Shown here piece by piece: positions 14,280 through 27,326 of a stretch of 64,000 nt of DNA (position 1 is the stretch's first letter; every line of letters begins with the position of its first letter). The notes beneath the pieces are model-generated. The model had not been told where the DNA came from. It made no database searches and worked only from the letters and a program-made list of their open reading frames with translations. The DNA lies in assembly GCA_963277665.1 (NCBI GenBank), contig OY728165.1:1758602772-1758666771 (forward strand), written 5' to 3'. A program made the translations under genes and the position numbers. The DNA comes from Viscum album (lineage: Eukaryota; Streptophyta; Magnoliopsida; Santalales; Viscaceae).

Positions 14280-16170
14280 AAAATCTTTCTAATTAGTGAA
14301 TTCATACCCAGAATCATTGTACGTGATTTCACCTAGGATAATTTCTATGTTTTGTAGCTTCTCTTTGATTGTTACACTATAATTAATGTCACATCCTTCT
14401 GTGATGACATATTCAATGAGAGGAATTCCTACCAAATTTTCATTCCATAAATTCATAGAGGAATTCATGATGAAATTCCATTGACAGTTTGTTATTATTT
14501 TCTCATATGTGAACTTCATTATAGAAAAAGTGGATGCGTCCATATAGCAATTTTTATAGTAAGAAATATAACCATAAATTTGGCTCTTAGAAACTCAAGG
14601 GTAGAATTATTATTATTGATGATTCGATACATGAGTTTGGCTTGTAGATATTGGTTAAATAACCCAATGTTCTTGATTCCAAGGCCTTCATGTTTACATG
14701 GAATGCATCACTTCTTCCATGGGTTGTGATAAATTTTCTCTCTAGGATGCTTCCTCTCTAGAATTTTTTTTCCATCATTGTGTTGATTTTTATAATTATA
14801 GAAATGGGCCATTGAAACACCATGAATGAGTATATAATCTTTGATATTACGACATATTTGACCCAACATATACATCCTTCCATTGATAGAGGTTTTCTAA
14901 ACCAGGATTTTAAGTGTTTTTTTTTAATTTTTTCCACTACATTTGAAAAGTATGAGGACCGAGGTTTTCCCCAAAACATTAGAACACCAAGTTATAAATA
15001 TTTCAATGTGACCTCCATTATTCCCAAATAATTTTTTAGGGGAATTCTCTTTGTGGATAAAATTTTCTTAAAAAAATTAAATAAATGATTAGTTATATAT
15101 GATTTGTTGGCCTGAGATGTTTTCATAATGTTGTTGGTAATATTTCAGATTATTGATGTTTCTATTGTCCCTCAAGGTTAAAATGAAAATTCCATCAGCA
15201 AAAAATAAATTTGAGGGGAATAGGTACCTATATCTACTCTGATGGTCTTCAATTCACACATTTTCACCAAGTCAAGGAGGAGCTTGCTTAAATAATATTC
15301 TACATTGGGAAATAAGATGGTCGAGAGGGGTTCCCCTATATGACCCCTAGAGTATGTGAAAAATCTATATATAGATACATTGATGAGAATGGATATGCAA
15401 GATGATTTCAACAAGACGTCAATCCAGTGAATAAACTAGATATTAAGGCCAAAGCATTTCAGAAATATGCAAATAAAGCCCCAATCCATTGTTTCAAATG
15501 ATTTTTTGATGTCAATTTTAATAGTTATGTTTCCTCCTTGGGTAGAATATATGATGAAATTGATACACTCTGGGGTAGTGAGCATAGAGTCCTGGATGTT
15601 TCACCCTTTTACAAACCCAAATTTGTTCCTGGATATGATTTTCTCTAAGACCCAAGCAATTCTGCTGTCAAGGATTTTAGCAATCACTTTTTCTATGGTG
15701 TTAACAAGAGTGATCAATCATAATTGACTTATCTCACTAGAATTTTCATCTTTAGTAATGAGAGTAATAAACTGGGTGTTGAGGCCTTAATTGATTGTAC
15801 CACACTTAAATAAGTGTTTAACAACATGGAACACATCTTTTTGAGTGATATCGCAATAGGTTTGAAATAATTTATTGGTGAACCCATCTGGACTAGGGTG
15901 GATCTCCTTTATTAGACAAAAAATATCCTATTTGAATTTAATATCCATTAGCATATATGTGAGGAAAATTTTTCCTTTCTCGGATAGAAAACATTGAATT
16001 ATGTTTTACCTCATCATTTCACTACTTTGGGAGGCCATTGAAGAGGTTTATATAGGAATGGATAATGTGGTTAGAGAGATCATGTCTTTCTTCCATAATT
16101 ATATCTCCATCCTTAAGTAAGGTAAGGGGTATATATTTTCTGTGAATACATTGAAAAGAGATAAAAAATC
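14280..16170 (-). pseudogene. LINE reverse transcriptase pseudogene
   Basis: Recognisable minus-strand blocks, in order from the right, are: LLKDGDIIMEERHDLSNHI (pre-RT); VNTIEKVIAKILDSRIAWVL and IISRNKFGFVKG; NITIKIDIKKSFETMDW (the K(L/I)DI.KA.D..W motif); ISILINVSIYRFFTYSRGHI followed by GEPLSTILF (in place of GLRQGDPLSP.LF); and FFADGIF at about 15187-15205. The last is the FADD active-site box changed to FADG, and it needs a frameshift to be reached. Further left come WGKPRSSYFSNVVEKIKK (14940-14975) and CQWNFIMNSSMNLWNENLV (about 14420-14490), which match the thumb/connecting region of plant LINEs. Several frames are used, so the gene is dead. Confidence 0.8.
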
Positions 16171-16457
16171 ATATTTATATCCCCTTCTGAGAGCCGCCTG
16201 ACATTAAGTATTTCATTACTAATATTATTTTTTAATTTGATCACGTTTATGAGGATAGAAGAAGTAAATCCTTTCATATCACCACTAATTTTACCTTTAG
16301 TTATATATTACTAAAAATCATGTAAGAAACATTACATACACTCAATTTCAGCATCCATGGAATAGAACATTTCTTTGCTCCATTCATTTTGATTTATCAT
16401 TAACATCTTTAGATTTGAGATAAATATGACAGGGTTCGAATTATAAGGATTCTAGGT

Positions 16458-17160
16458 CTAAACATCATGTATTAAGATTGAGAAATCTGGGAGGGAATCC
16501 CAAGAATTATTGAATCTAAAGGGGATCAGTAGCTTCATTTTGTTGTTGAGTAGACTAACTAAGATGGGATGATGATTAGAATTGTGTTTTGTAATTGTGA
16601 CACATGAAATAAAAATCCAAGTACCCAGTGAGGCCACATTGATGAAGGAACTTTCAATTATACATACCCTCATTCCACTAAGTTGATTTCTATAACAAGT
16701 GAATTTGGAACCAATGAGATTGATTTCATCAAGGTCTTCTCCCTCAATAAAGCCTCTAAAATCATTGATGGAGTTTGAATTAACCTCATATCCAATATTC
16801 TCATCAACATGAAATATAGAGTTGAAGTCCCATGTTAAAATCCATGGGCCCACAAAAGAACTCGACACTTACTTTATCTGCTCCCATAAAAGACTTCTCT
16901 CAATATAGTTGTTGTAATAATTAACAATGTAGAAAAACACATTCCTTCGAGACACCACAAAACTACAAGTAACAATCTGGTTGTCTTCATAAACAATAAC
17001 TGAATCATCAAAACTATTATGCATAAGGATCTAGAGCCTATCAGGATTTGCTGTAGTCTAATTAGATCCTAGAAGGTAGTAGCCTCTACTACTGAAAATC
17101 ATTTCGAGATTGAGAGAGCTGATCTCAGGCTCAGAGATGCCTATACTGTAAAGTTTTTAA
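16458..17160 (-). pseudogene. LINE AP-endonuclease pseudogene
   Basis: The minus-strand translation includes SIGISEPEISS (compare the AEPK/SEP box), then DSVIVYEDNQIVTCSFV, RSLLWEQIK, and PWILTWDFNSI in place of the PW...GDFN motif, where the G is W. A 136-codon open stretch at 16458-16868 continues with FRGFIEGEDLDEINLIGSKFTCYRN (the DL...G..FTW block) and SNHHPILVSL (the SDH.P motif with D changed to N). The endonuclease nicks target DNA for LINE insertion. The D-to-N change and the in-frame stops indicate loss of function. Confidence 0.75.
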
Positions 17161-17442
17161 CAACCTTTAAGGAGCCAGATGAAACCCTTTGTGTTATATT
17201 TTTCTCTGCCCTAAAAGGTACAAAAAATGACCCTAAATATAATAAACTCTTGGGGATGAGTCTCCCCTTTACTTTTTTATCTAACAATTTATATTTCTTG
17301 GATTCTATGATATGATGTAATTGACCTCAAGTTTGTTCTCTTTTTTGTATGCATGGACAACATTATGTTCCGTGTTTTAGATAGGTATTTTCTACTATAA
17401 AAAATATCGTATTGGATTCCCACATTCCTGGAATTATTTAGA

Positions 17443-17960
17443 TTATCTTTTATTTTGAACATCCCTAGATTGATCTTGGTTTCCAATAAGAGTATCTCCC
17501 TTCTCGGAATTCAAACATTCCTCAGATGGGCTGTTATTGGTGTTATGTATCTTCTTCTCGACATGCACCTTCTCTAGGACCAATGAATTTTGGAATGATT
17601 CCTTAACAGTATGATATAGTTCTAGTTGATCACGGTTTTTAGAATCAATGAGAGAAAATAAAAAGTCTTCGACATGTGTTTCAATTTCAGTAGAAAAGGC
17701 ATCTGAAGAAAAATCAATTTCATGCTCATCAGAATCTATTATAATGGGATGTTTTTCATTACTAATTTTATTTTTCAGTTCCTCTTCCTCCACCAACTCT
17801 ACCCATGAGGGGCTGGCCTTGTCAGCCTTGCTGAGACTACCTACCCTTGCTGCATCTAAGTGAGTTTCTTTATAACTGACCACTAAGCTGGTCGTCTTTC
17901 CTTGTGGGACTTATTTCCAAACTAGAGTAGTTGGAGTAGAGTGAACTATCATTTTAACCA
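17443..17960 (-). pseudogene. LINE ORF1 C-terminal remnant
   Basis: A minus-strand open stretch of 146 codons (17443-17883) is hydrophilic and acidic, starting VSYKETHLDAARVGSLSKA. Upstream in the same frame, past a stop, is VWK.VPQGKTTS, which resembles the W..V..K linker after the zinc-knuckle part of plant LINE ORF1 proteins. I did not find the knuckle itself. ORF1 proteins bind LINE RNA. Its place just upstream of the endonuclease supports the call more than its own sequence does. A further minus-strand open piece at 17289-17486 is the junction towards the endonuclease. Confidence 0.5.
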
Positions 17961-20900
17961 CTCGAATGATTTGGAAATAATATGGTCATTTGGATATTCT
18001 AAAATTTCCAAATATAGGATAGAAAATTTGTATCATTATTAATGGGTTTATCCAAAATTATCTCAGAATGTTACACACTTTTATTCCTTAATCATGTCAT
18101 CCAAACAATAATGTCAATTCATTAATAAATTGACAACCACAAAACACATGATATATAGATTAATATTTAAAGAATCACCTAATTTATGATTACCAATGTA
18201 ACTTATCTTGTATCGTCCAATTATTCTCAATTATTCATCTTGAATCAAACAATTAAACAAAAGGGAATAAATTTTAAATTGTCAATTTAACAATAGAAAA
18301 CATGAATTAATAATGAATGTTAGAGGTAATTCCTAATCCTTGATTCTAAGAGCCCCTAACAATCATGGATCATAGATCAAGAAGAGGAATAACATTGATA
18401 AAATTTAGAACATTAGGGAATGGGAGAGGATATGAGTGACATGGGATCAATCCTATGTGAGTGACGGGGGAAATTATACAAATTTTAAATTAAAAAATTA
18501 ATTGAATTCAAAATTTAAGAAAAATAATCTATAACCCATTAAACTATAGGTGATAAAAACTACACTTTATTGGACCCCTATACATATTTCCCTTTTATAT
18601 CACCAATGTGTATTTGGTGAGATCACATTGAATTCCCAATAGTAAGTAAAATGTTTTTTAATATATCAATCAACAAAATTTCAAACCAAACAACTAATTT
18701 TATTTACATAAACATGAAAACATCTTAAACATCTCATTATAATGATAACATTAGCCTTGAATATAAAATTTTAATCTAAAAATTTTGATTCACCCCATTC
18801 CTTATATTTATAATGTTTTATTTTTTGGTTATTCCTCATATTTTTAATGGTTCATGTCATTTTATACAATTATAACATTCATGGTTTTGTAGTTTGGCCT
18901 CCATATTGGTGTATAATGATGAGGTATGTGAAAAAAAAAATCATTAAATTTGACTCTAGTGTTAATGACACACAAAATCATGTTCTAGATATATTTAATC
19001 TATCTTTATCATTATTGATTTTACGAAGTTGTTTCAATATAATTTGAAACACTAAACCATTTTATAACATCCTTAAATTTTTATTTGGTGGATGTTGTGA
19101 AATTAATTTTGAAATATTAGGATGTATCCTTTATCATTATAAATTCAAAATCTATCCTTTTTATGTCCATTAACTTTTAGTCTCTTTCAAACTTAAAGAG
19201 AGATAATGTAGTGGGTTCTGTTATACTAATATATTTTTCTAACTTATTCTCATTATATGGATGGTAATATATTGATAAATCATTGTAGGTTATCTGATAG
19301 AACCATATTCTTTCATTCCTTTTCAAATCCTTCTATATAAAAAATATTATTTAATATTTTATAATCAATATATATATATATATCATACATATCTCAATGG
19401 AGTAAATTTATATAATATATCAATACAAATATAAGCACCACTGAATCTAGATCATGTGTTAAGTAAGTATTAACATGGATATAAATTTAACAGAATTCGT
19501 ATTCCATTATTTTATTATATTTAATAAAGAATTATTCCAATACTATATTTAAGGCATAATTATATATTATAATAAATTATAAAATTTTGTGTGGAATGAT
19601 TATAGTTGTTGTGACAATTTTTATTAATATTATTGATTCATTCATAATAATATTTTTAATATATTTAAATAACTCCCATGAACATTAACATAGAACTGGG
19701 AAGGATATCCATGTTAAATATCATACATATCTTCTATTATAACATCTAATATATAGAGATTATTATCAAACATTTTTTCATTTATAGGCCCTTCATCAAT
19801 CATTTATGTGATGAGTAAACCATATATATTGTCTCTCTAGTAATCTAATTCCCCAATAATTTTATATACTATATCCCAATGTCACACATTATAAATGATT
19901 CAATTAACATTAAATATATTGGACACGTAATTATAAAACATAAATATTCTTAATGTTCTTCATTTTATTTGGAGTATATAATAATATCATCTCTATTGAC
20001 AATAAGTTTTTATATGGTAATGTTTTTAGATTATATGCATCAAGAAAATGACGATTATAGAATTATTTTTATTTCTAAAAAGAATATAGTTGAATAAAAA
20101 ATGTTTACTTATTGTATAGGATGTTTTATTTTAAATATACTCTCATTTAACATTTCAGTTGGTGATATCCAAAATGAGGACTAAATTTTCAGGGTTCATT
20201 ATCTCCACACCTTTTATAAAATAACCCATCTGTTTATGTTATATGGAACATAATATTTATGGGTATCTTATTTTAGATCATTAAAATGGATGCAATGATT
20301 CACAAACCATCCTATTTATTGATAAAGTGCATATGCAAACCCCTTTGGGAAGCACTAAATTCTATACACCCCTTGTCCAAAGGCTCATCTAATATTTCTT
20401 TAATTCATTAGGATTTATCAAGTCTAATATATATGGGATATTATATTGAGGAAAAAACTATGTAAAAGTTATTTTGTAAATTATAGATAATGATCTAGAG
20501 TAATTTAATTGAAATATTCTTGGAATATTTAATTTTATTCCCTCATATTATGCATGTATTGAAGGTTACACTATTAATTTTACCTATCAATTTTTACTAA
20601 ATATACTTCTCCATTTAGTAAAATGGACCATATTTTTGAAATAATTATTTAAGGATATTAATAATACAATATAAATTTATAAATAATCAAGTTATTATTT
20701 CTTATATATTATAGGATTTAATCTTCTTAATATTAGACACCAGCTCCCTATAAGGAGAGTTAAACTGTCACTAATATAAAATTGAAAGTAATAAAATTAA
20801 GGATACATATATTTTAATGAATAATATACTATAGAATTTTAATTTTGTATGATTTTTAAGCTCAAGATAAAAATAAACACTATATTTTTTATAGATGTCT

Positions 20901-21639
20901 CAATATTGAGAATTTAAGGATCTGATTTGGTAATTTTATTAAATTTATAATATATGGAGGATTAATTAGAACTAGAAACAAAAATACATTATCCTTTCAT
21001 ATGTGGATTACATGTGTACAATTAAGAATTAATTTTTTTTTAAAATTCATTGAGGTTTTGATGGTGAAATATATTAATATATACATTTTATATGGTGATT
21101 TCTATCATAGATTATCCATAGGAACCCTTTGTTTAGTATATTTTCCAGAATTATACCCAAATAGAATATTATTTAATTATTAGAAAATGGGTGGTGAATT
21201 AATTATATATTTCCTTCCAATTTTCATCTTATATTTTATTCTTCATGTAACCTTTTCAATATCATACAAAAAGCCATCATTTTACACTCATGAAACATTT
21301 CTTAGTCTGCTTATAACAATTCCCTAGTGCTTTTTCGGTATTTTATTACATGTGTGATGTTAAATCATCTTCTCTCTATAAGAAGAACCATAAAAAACAT
21401 ATAATGATTATATATCATTTATATTGGTCATACTATAAAAATAAATAATAAAACACACAACCAGGACAATATTTTTTTGTTTTATTGGATATTTGAAACA
21501 TTTCCATCATATTTTATAATAAATATAAATTTATTCCAAAATTTTATACACACATTGTTCTCATTTAGAAATATCATATATAACATTTTTCTATATTATA
21601 TTTAAAATTGTAAAACATATGATAAAGGCTATTTTGGAT
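17961..21639. other. Unassigned AT-rich DNA with (AT)n run
   Basis: No protein remnant, LTR edge or primer binding site is recognisable. Visible structure is limited to a perfect 8-bp inverted repeat TGTCAATT/AATTGACA with an 8-nt loop near 18112-18135 and an (AT)n microsatellite near 19366-19383. Short open frames (18847-19047 and 21001-21183) are low-complexity and look fortuitous. The region is probably very old decayed transposon sequence. Confidence 0.4.
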
Positions 21640-22930
21640 AGTTAATAAGGTACAACCCATTTTAGAGGGGAATATATCTGATCATGTATAATTACATTAC
21701 TCTGTAAGAAAAAAATGAAACTATATTTATAATTACCTGATCATGGTTAATGAAAATCGCATAATAAAATCATACACAGTTTCCAATAGAACATAAAATA
21801 ATAAAAATGATTCATAACATAAGGATATGGATGAAAATCCAAATTTTTATATTCTAAAAGCATAGGTTATAATAATAATTTGACAAGGATAACAACCAAT
21901 ACCAATATAACACATTCTATTTGGTTCACCAAAAATAACCCACAAACATTTCTCATTGGGATAAGTTTCCATATAAAGTAAATGTAGTAATTTCATGATA
22001 TGAAAATCATTACATGTTTCATTACATATATAATTTTTTTTGGATCCACTAATCCAAAGAAAATATATAATAATATATGTTTGATCAGTAATAAAATAAT
22101 AACAATATCAATCAATTAAAATCATACACTAAATAACCTATTTAATTAAAATGTTTTATGAAAAACATTCATAATTTATAAAAACAAATAACAAAAAGAA
22201 GGAAAGATGATGATAACATGAATGTAAACCTCTTATGAAAAACATAAAATATTAATTTATTGCAACATAAAATATTCATAATGTAGATGAAAAATACATC
22301 ATATAAAGATAATAAACTATTAAAAATTTAAGAAGAAATTCATTTTTCACTATGATGTTATTTTAAAATAATGTATGAATTATTTTTTTGATAGAATATG
22401 AAATGAAATTAAAATTATCTATACATGAAATATGAATATGTTTAATGTAATATACATAAATAAATATGAAAAAACAGTGGTGTAAGAGGTTTATAAAGAA
22501 ACATATTTTAAGAGAGAGAGAGAGATTCCCTATCCACATTCATATATCATAATCAACGGAAATAGATATTAGGAAAAAATAAAATTTGATGAAATAATAT
22601 ATTGTATTTCCTTTAAAAAATACATAATAAATAATATGTATATCATATATAAAGATCTATTCTAAAAAAGTGATAAAGAAAACTCATTATGGATTTTGTA
22701 ACATGTGTGTCAAATTCCAAGGAATTGGGAAAAAGAAAATTGTATTGTAAATTAAATAAATTAAATTTAAATTAGGTTAAAATATATACAAAAGGTTTTA
22801 TATAATTCATATAAGAAATATAGTTATAGAATATGGAGAATGTCCCAAAAAATGGTTAGATTAGAATCATGTTACCTTAAATCATGAATTAATCAACTAC
22901 ACTATTTATAATTATATATTAAACAATAGT
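21640..22930 (-). repeat. Possible decayed LTR fragment of the A-E lineage
   Basis: Two short blocks resemble the LTRs of this lineage on the minus strand. Near 21655-21690 there is a likeness to the conserved GGAGGG..ATATAT motif of C (411-445). Near 22873-22900 an exon-2-like end, ATTTAAG|GTAAC, resembles the C copy near 1532-1556. Their spacing (about 1.2 kb) fits the other LTRs. The sequence between them does not align convincingly, so this could be chance in AT-rich DNA. A (GA)n run lies at 22511-22525. If real, it could be part of the missing 3' LTR of D or a separate copy. Confidence 0.25.
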
Positions 22931-25900
22931 TAATTATTAATCTATTTTCAGAAAAATTTACTTCTTTTCAATTATTATTAATAAATTAGATTTGTTTATT
23001 ATATTTTGATTAGTTATTAGTAGTATATCTTAATCACCAATTGATAATAGTTTCAACTATTACATGTTTGTTTCATTATAGCATTATCAATACTTCCTCC
23101 TTGATTATAAATTGATTATTTACAAAAGCTTCGTGGAATGTATATTAGTGTTACTGATGGATTTCTAGAGTCAGATAATTATTTCATGGATGTTATGATT
23201 ATAATTTAAATGGAATCATTCATGTTTTATTAATTTTTGATAATTTAATCTACAAAATGTTTTTATTTTTAATAATGTATATATTATTGTGTAAAAACAT
23301 TCTAAAATTGTACACAAAATACAATATAATTATTAAAACTGTATATTAAAATTTTATTAGTATTATTATTATATAACAATTAAACTTTTATTACATTGTC
23401 ATTATAGGTGGTTAAATCATTTAATACATAAAAATGTTTTAATTAATGGACGAGTAATAATATAAAGTAACTTTTTTATAATATAATTTTTAAAAATTGG
23501 AATGATGTTATTTAAATGTTATAATAGTTTCAAGTAATATCTAATCTAAACTATAAAGTGGATATATACTAATGAAATGAAATAAAATCATTACTTATAA
23601 AGAAGATCTTCATGTTTCTTCATAGAAAACATCTTTTTTAGAAGAAATAAAGTTTCTTATTGGAAAAATGGATTTATAAACATAAGTGAAAATTAAATAG
23701 GATATTTTGGTCTTACTAATTCATGATACCTAAACCATGGATGTTTTATTCAATTTTAATTGGTATTCCACATTTACAGATGAGAATTAGTTGTATTTTT
23801 TCAAATATTAATTAATTAATGTCATCAAAATATCATTTTTCATGCGGTAGAAAAATTGGCAACAAAATAATATACATATTTTATTTCCTCATCAATAAAT
23901 TTATGAAATATTTGTAGAGTTATTTTATTAAATTATTCATTATTTTAACCATTTACCCCATTTTTCTATTTTTTATTGTAATTTTATTTTGTAAAATCAA
24001 TAAGGGATTTTTTTTCAAAAACAAAAATTGACCCTATTATATAATTTAATCATTATAATTCCAAATATTAAATTTATTAAATTAAAATAAATAATTTAAA
24101 TATTATAATTTTATCTTTTGAATAAAACTTCTAATACTAAAAATTATTTTTTCATAATTGAAAAAAAATTATCACGTAAGAAAAAAATATTATTATTTTA
24201 TGTAACATTTATTAATTATTTAAGGTATTTTCATTATGCATCATATATAGTAAATATGTTATTTATTATACATTATCCACTTTTATAAAATGTGTATATC
24301 CTAGTTATAAAAATTTCAACATACTAATTGGTGAGACGCATACCCAAGAGATATATATATACACATAATAGTAATTTTACTATAACATAACCATTTTACA
24401 CTCATGTATGTAAACATATATACGTTTTTCATTTTCATTCATCATGTTATATCATTTATTTCTCTATATTTCAATCATATTTCTAATAAATTTATTATTT
24501 TTATTGTTATACTAGGTGGTGTAGTTCTCATGGGAGATTGTGATAAAAAAATATTTCAATCTTGTTTTCATTTTATTTATAATGTGTAATTCTCCAAATT
24601 TACATTAAAAAAACAATTCCATTTATTTTTTAATTTAATAATAATTATCATTTTTAGGATTTATAATTTTGGATAAATGAAATAAATCATTATTCATTTT
24701 ATATTGATATTTTTTAAGAGACAATTCAATCAAAAAAATTATGTTTATGAAAAAAAATATCAGGCCAAAATTTGGGGTGTTTATCACACCATATTTCCAC
24801 TAGTACTAAACCATGACTATAATTGAAGAAGAGAGTAACCCCTGATGGAAACATCCATTTTTTTTTGGATTTTTGACATGCACTAAGTGTGTAAAAATAA
24901 TACAATTGTATGAATTTCCATTATAAATTTATTGAATCTCAAATAGAATCACCAATACTCTACATAAATTATAAAACAAAATCAAAACCCCACAAATTAA
25001 TGTAATGTAATAAATAAACATAAACTCTCAAAATAAAATAATAGCAAAAACTCATATTGTACAATTCCATGAACACCTTATACAAACTGAAAGAGCTTGT
25101 AATGTTAACCTCGGTCAAAAAATTCCTCCCATGAATTTGGAAGATATATATTTATATAGGGGATATAATACATGTATAATCATTCATATCATCTGCAAAA
25201 CAACTCATGTAAATGTGTAAGATGAATACTAATTCCTCAATGAATATATAGTGGAACAGGGTCACACCTATACTATGATAATTGTCACATGACCTCACTA
25301 AGTCATACTCCCACAATATTGCATCTAAGTACAGTAATGTATCATCAAAACAATATGTCAAAAGGGTACCCCTCAACCACTTGTCCACTAATCAAGTTAC
25401 CCTCAAACAAAAAATACATATGTTTTTACTTTAATCACTTCCATATCCATATATCAACATAACCAAAGATCAAATCACATCCATCACCATATATCCACTA
25501 CTAGACACCGTATTAAAATTACATATGACTACCACGTCACACTACAGTAATGTGAACATCAAGGAAATAAACCTCTTTCCATCTACTTATCATGCACATA
25601 AATAAATATATATCCACATCCCACACACAAAACAATGTTTTATAGTATTTATACACTATAAAATAAATACATTAATAACTATTAATATATTTTTAAATAC
25701 TTGAGCCATCTTATCTCATAATATGTCTAAAGTGTGATTAGGGAAGGGGGATTAGCCATCAATATATTCCCTCAATAACATATATTTTAGGGTAGACACC
25801 CAAAGAAATTTTCCACATATGGGTGTATATAATCATAAAAAAATTAGGTGGTGGTGTTTATGGAATAATAAGAAAAAAATAAAAATACAAAATAACCCAT

Positions 25901-27326
25901 ACAAGAACAACCTAAGGGTTAACTCCAAATTTGAAACCCTTTAATCAACTACTTCATGTAAAATTCACATCATCTGATCCATCACCTCCCAAAAACCATT
26001 GTAACACTTCAATTTCACCATACCCAAACACACCCAAAAAAATCACAATATGTAATCAATATCAAAATTAAATATCATTAATAGTCAAATAAATTTTTTC
26101 ATTCAAGCAAACATATTACATTCATTTGGAAATATTAAATTCCAAACCATACATTTTACATTAACCAATTTATTGAAAAATCTACCTATTACATTTAAAA
26201 ACCCCACATACCAAATATCATTTACCCATTTCATCAATTAATGTTCCCAACAACTCATGATCACATAAACTCATTCAATATTCGTTTAGTTTCACATTCA
26301 TTATTTCATTTATACATCATCCATGTTATTGAATGCAATTTAAGAAAAACAATCTATACACAATATATCAATAACATAGAAACCATAGATATTCCATTTC
26401 CACATTAACAATTCAGGCCACCGCTACAATGATTATTACACATTATCAACCAAAACCCCGCCTCTAGAGAAACAACCACAACTTGTTCAACTAGCCAACC
26501 AAAAAAACAAGACCATACCGACCTTACCCAAACAGTAATTACCCAAAACACACATCATGAAATAATGGATAAAATTATGAAATTCATATTGAACAACCCC
26601 TATTAATCATTCTTCCATATTTGATTATAAATTGATGAATTACTATAATTTTTAAAATTCAATATTCATAATCATCCATTTAATTATAATCCTTATATGG
26701 AAAACATTTATTGAAAGGAAATTAAATCTATAAAATACTATAATACATGTATTTATATGGACATAAACATGAAATAAGAAGACTCAACATATATTTTGAT
26801 AATGTTTTATTATATAAAACACATATACGACACACCACTTACCCTTAAATAACATTAATCCAATCCATTATATTATTTATATTAATTAAATTCTCAACCT
26901 AATATATTAAAAATCATGATTAATATACTTTCTCACAAAAAACATTAAGGAATATACATGATTCCCTACATCATCTAATTCTTATAAAACCCATACTCAA
27001 ATTAATGAATTCAGAAATCAATACCCACCAAACAGGAAGAGAACAATGACATGATCTAATACCATAAAGATATTATGAAAACCAATAAAAAAATCCATAA
27101 AAAATATTTCTCACCCACTCCCATGGATTCTAAGAAATAATAACAAGTAAAAAATGAAGTATAGAGGAATATAATAATTACACGGACCAAAAAAAGATTA
27201 GTTATAACAAGAAATATTAGTTGTTACTATTTATATTTCTATGTTTTACTGAAAGTTTATAACTATTTTGTTTAAATAAAAATAATTAAATTTTTTTCAG
27301 AGGGACTCGCTATACCATGCATTACA
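22931..27326. other. Unassigned AT-rich DNA
   Basis: This stretch holds no recognisable coding remnant. By position it should include the 3' LTR of the minus-strand element D, but I found no clear copy of D's landmarks (TATA with CT-rich region, exon 2, the TCTCATGAGA palindrome). A possible right edge GCATTACA|TTCT at about 27326 resembles the reversed LTR start of B, preceded by a ~30-bp weak likeness near 27225-27250. The 24900-27100 part is noticeably C- and A-rich on the plus strand. Confidence 0.3.

Larger units (their letters stand above)
13150..17960 (-). mobile_element. Plant LINE (L1-like), nearly full length, decayed
   Basis: On the minus strand the domains run in the canonical order of plant L1-type elements: ORF1 tail (about 17440-17960), AP-type endonuclease (about 16460-17160), reverse transcriptase and connecting region (about 14280-16170), and RNase H (about 13260-13640). 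Numerous stops and frameshifts break the second ORF, so the copy cannot move. I cannot fix the exact ends: no clean poly(A) tail or target-site duplication was seen on the left, and the 5' end may extend slightly beyond 17960. Confidence 0.8.

Noticed and set aside
15467..15727. 86-codon plus-strand open frame
   Set aside because: It is antisense to a well-matched LINE reverse transcriptase block on the minus strand.
17648..17863. Ser-rich plus-strand open frame
   Set aside because: It is the shadow of the acidic LINE ORF1 remnant on the minus strand.
23512..23520. TTAAA|TG as the left end of element D
   Set aside because: It matches D's possible duplication TTAAA, but the sequence inside lacks D's palindrome at the expected distance. 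A five-base AT match is likely by chance here.
25152..25388. 78-codon minus-strand open frame
   Set aside because: No domain, no homologous copy in the window and no supporting context; treated as chance.
25998..26012. TGTAACACTTC as the start of another plus-strand LTR
   Set aside because: No purine tract precedes it, no TATA/CT-rich region or exon 2 follows at the expected distance, and no partner was found.
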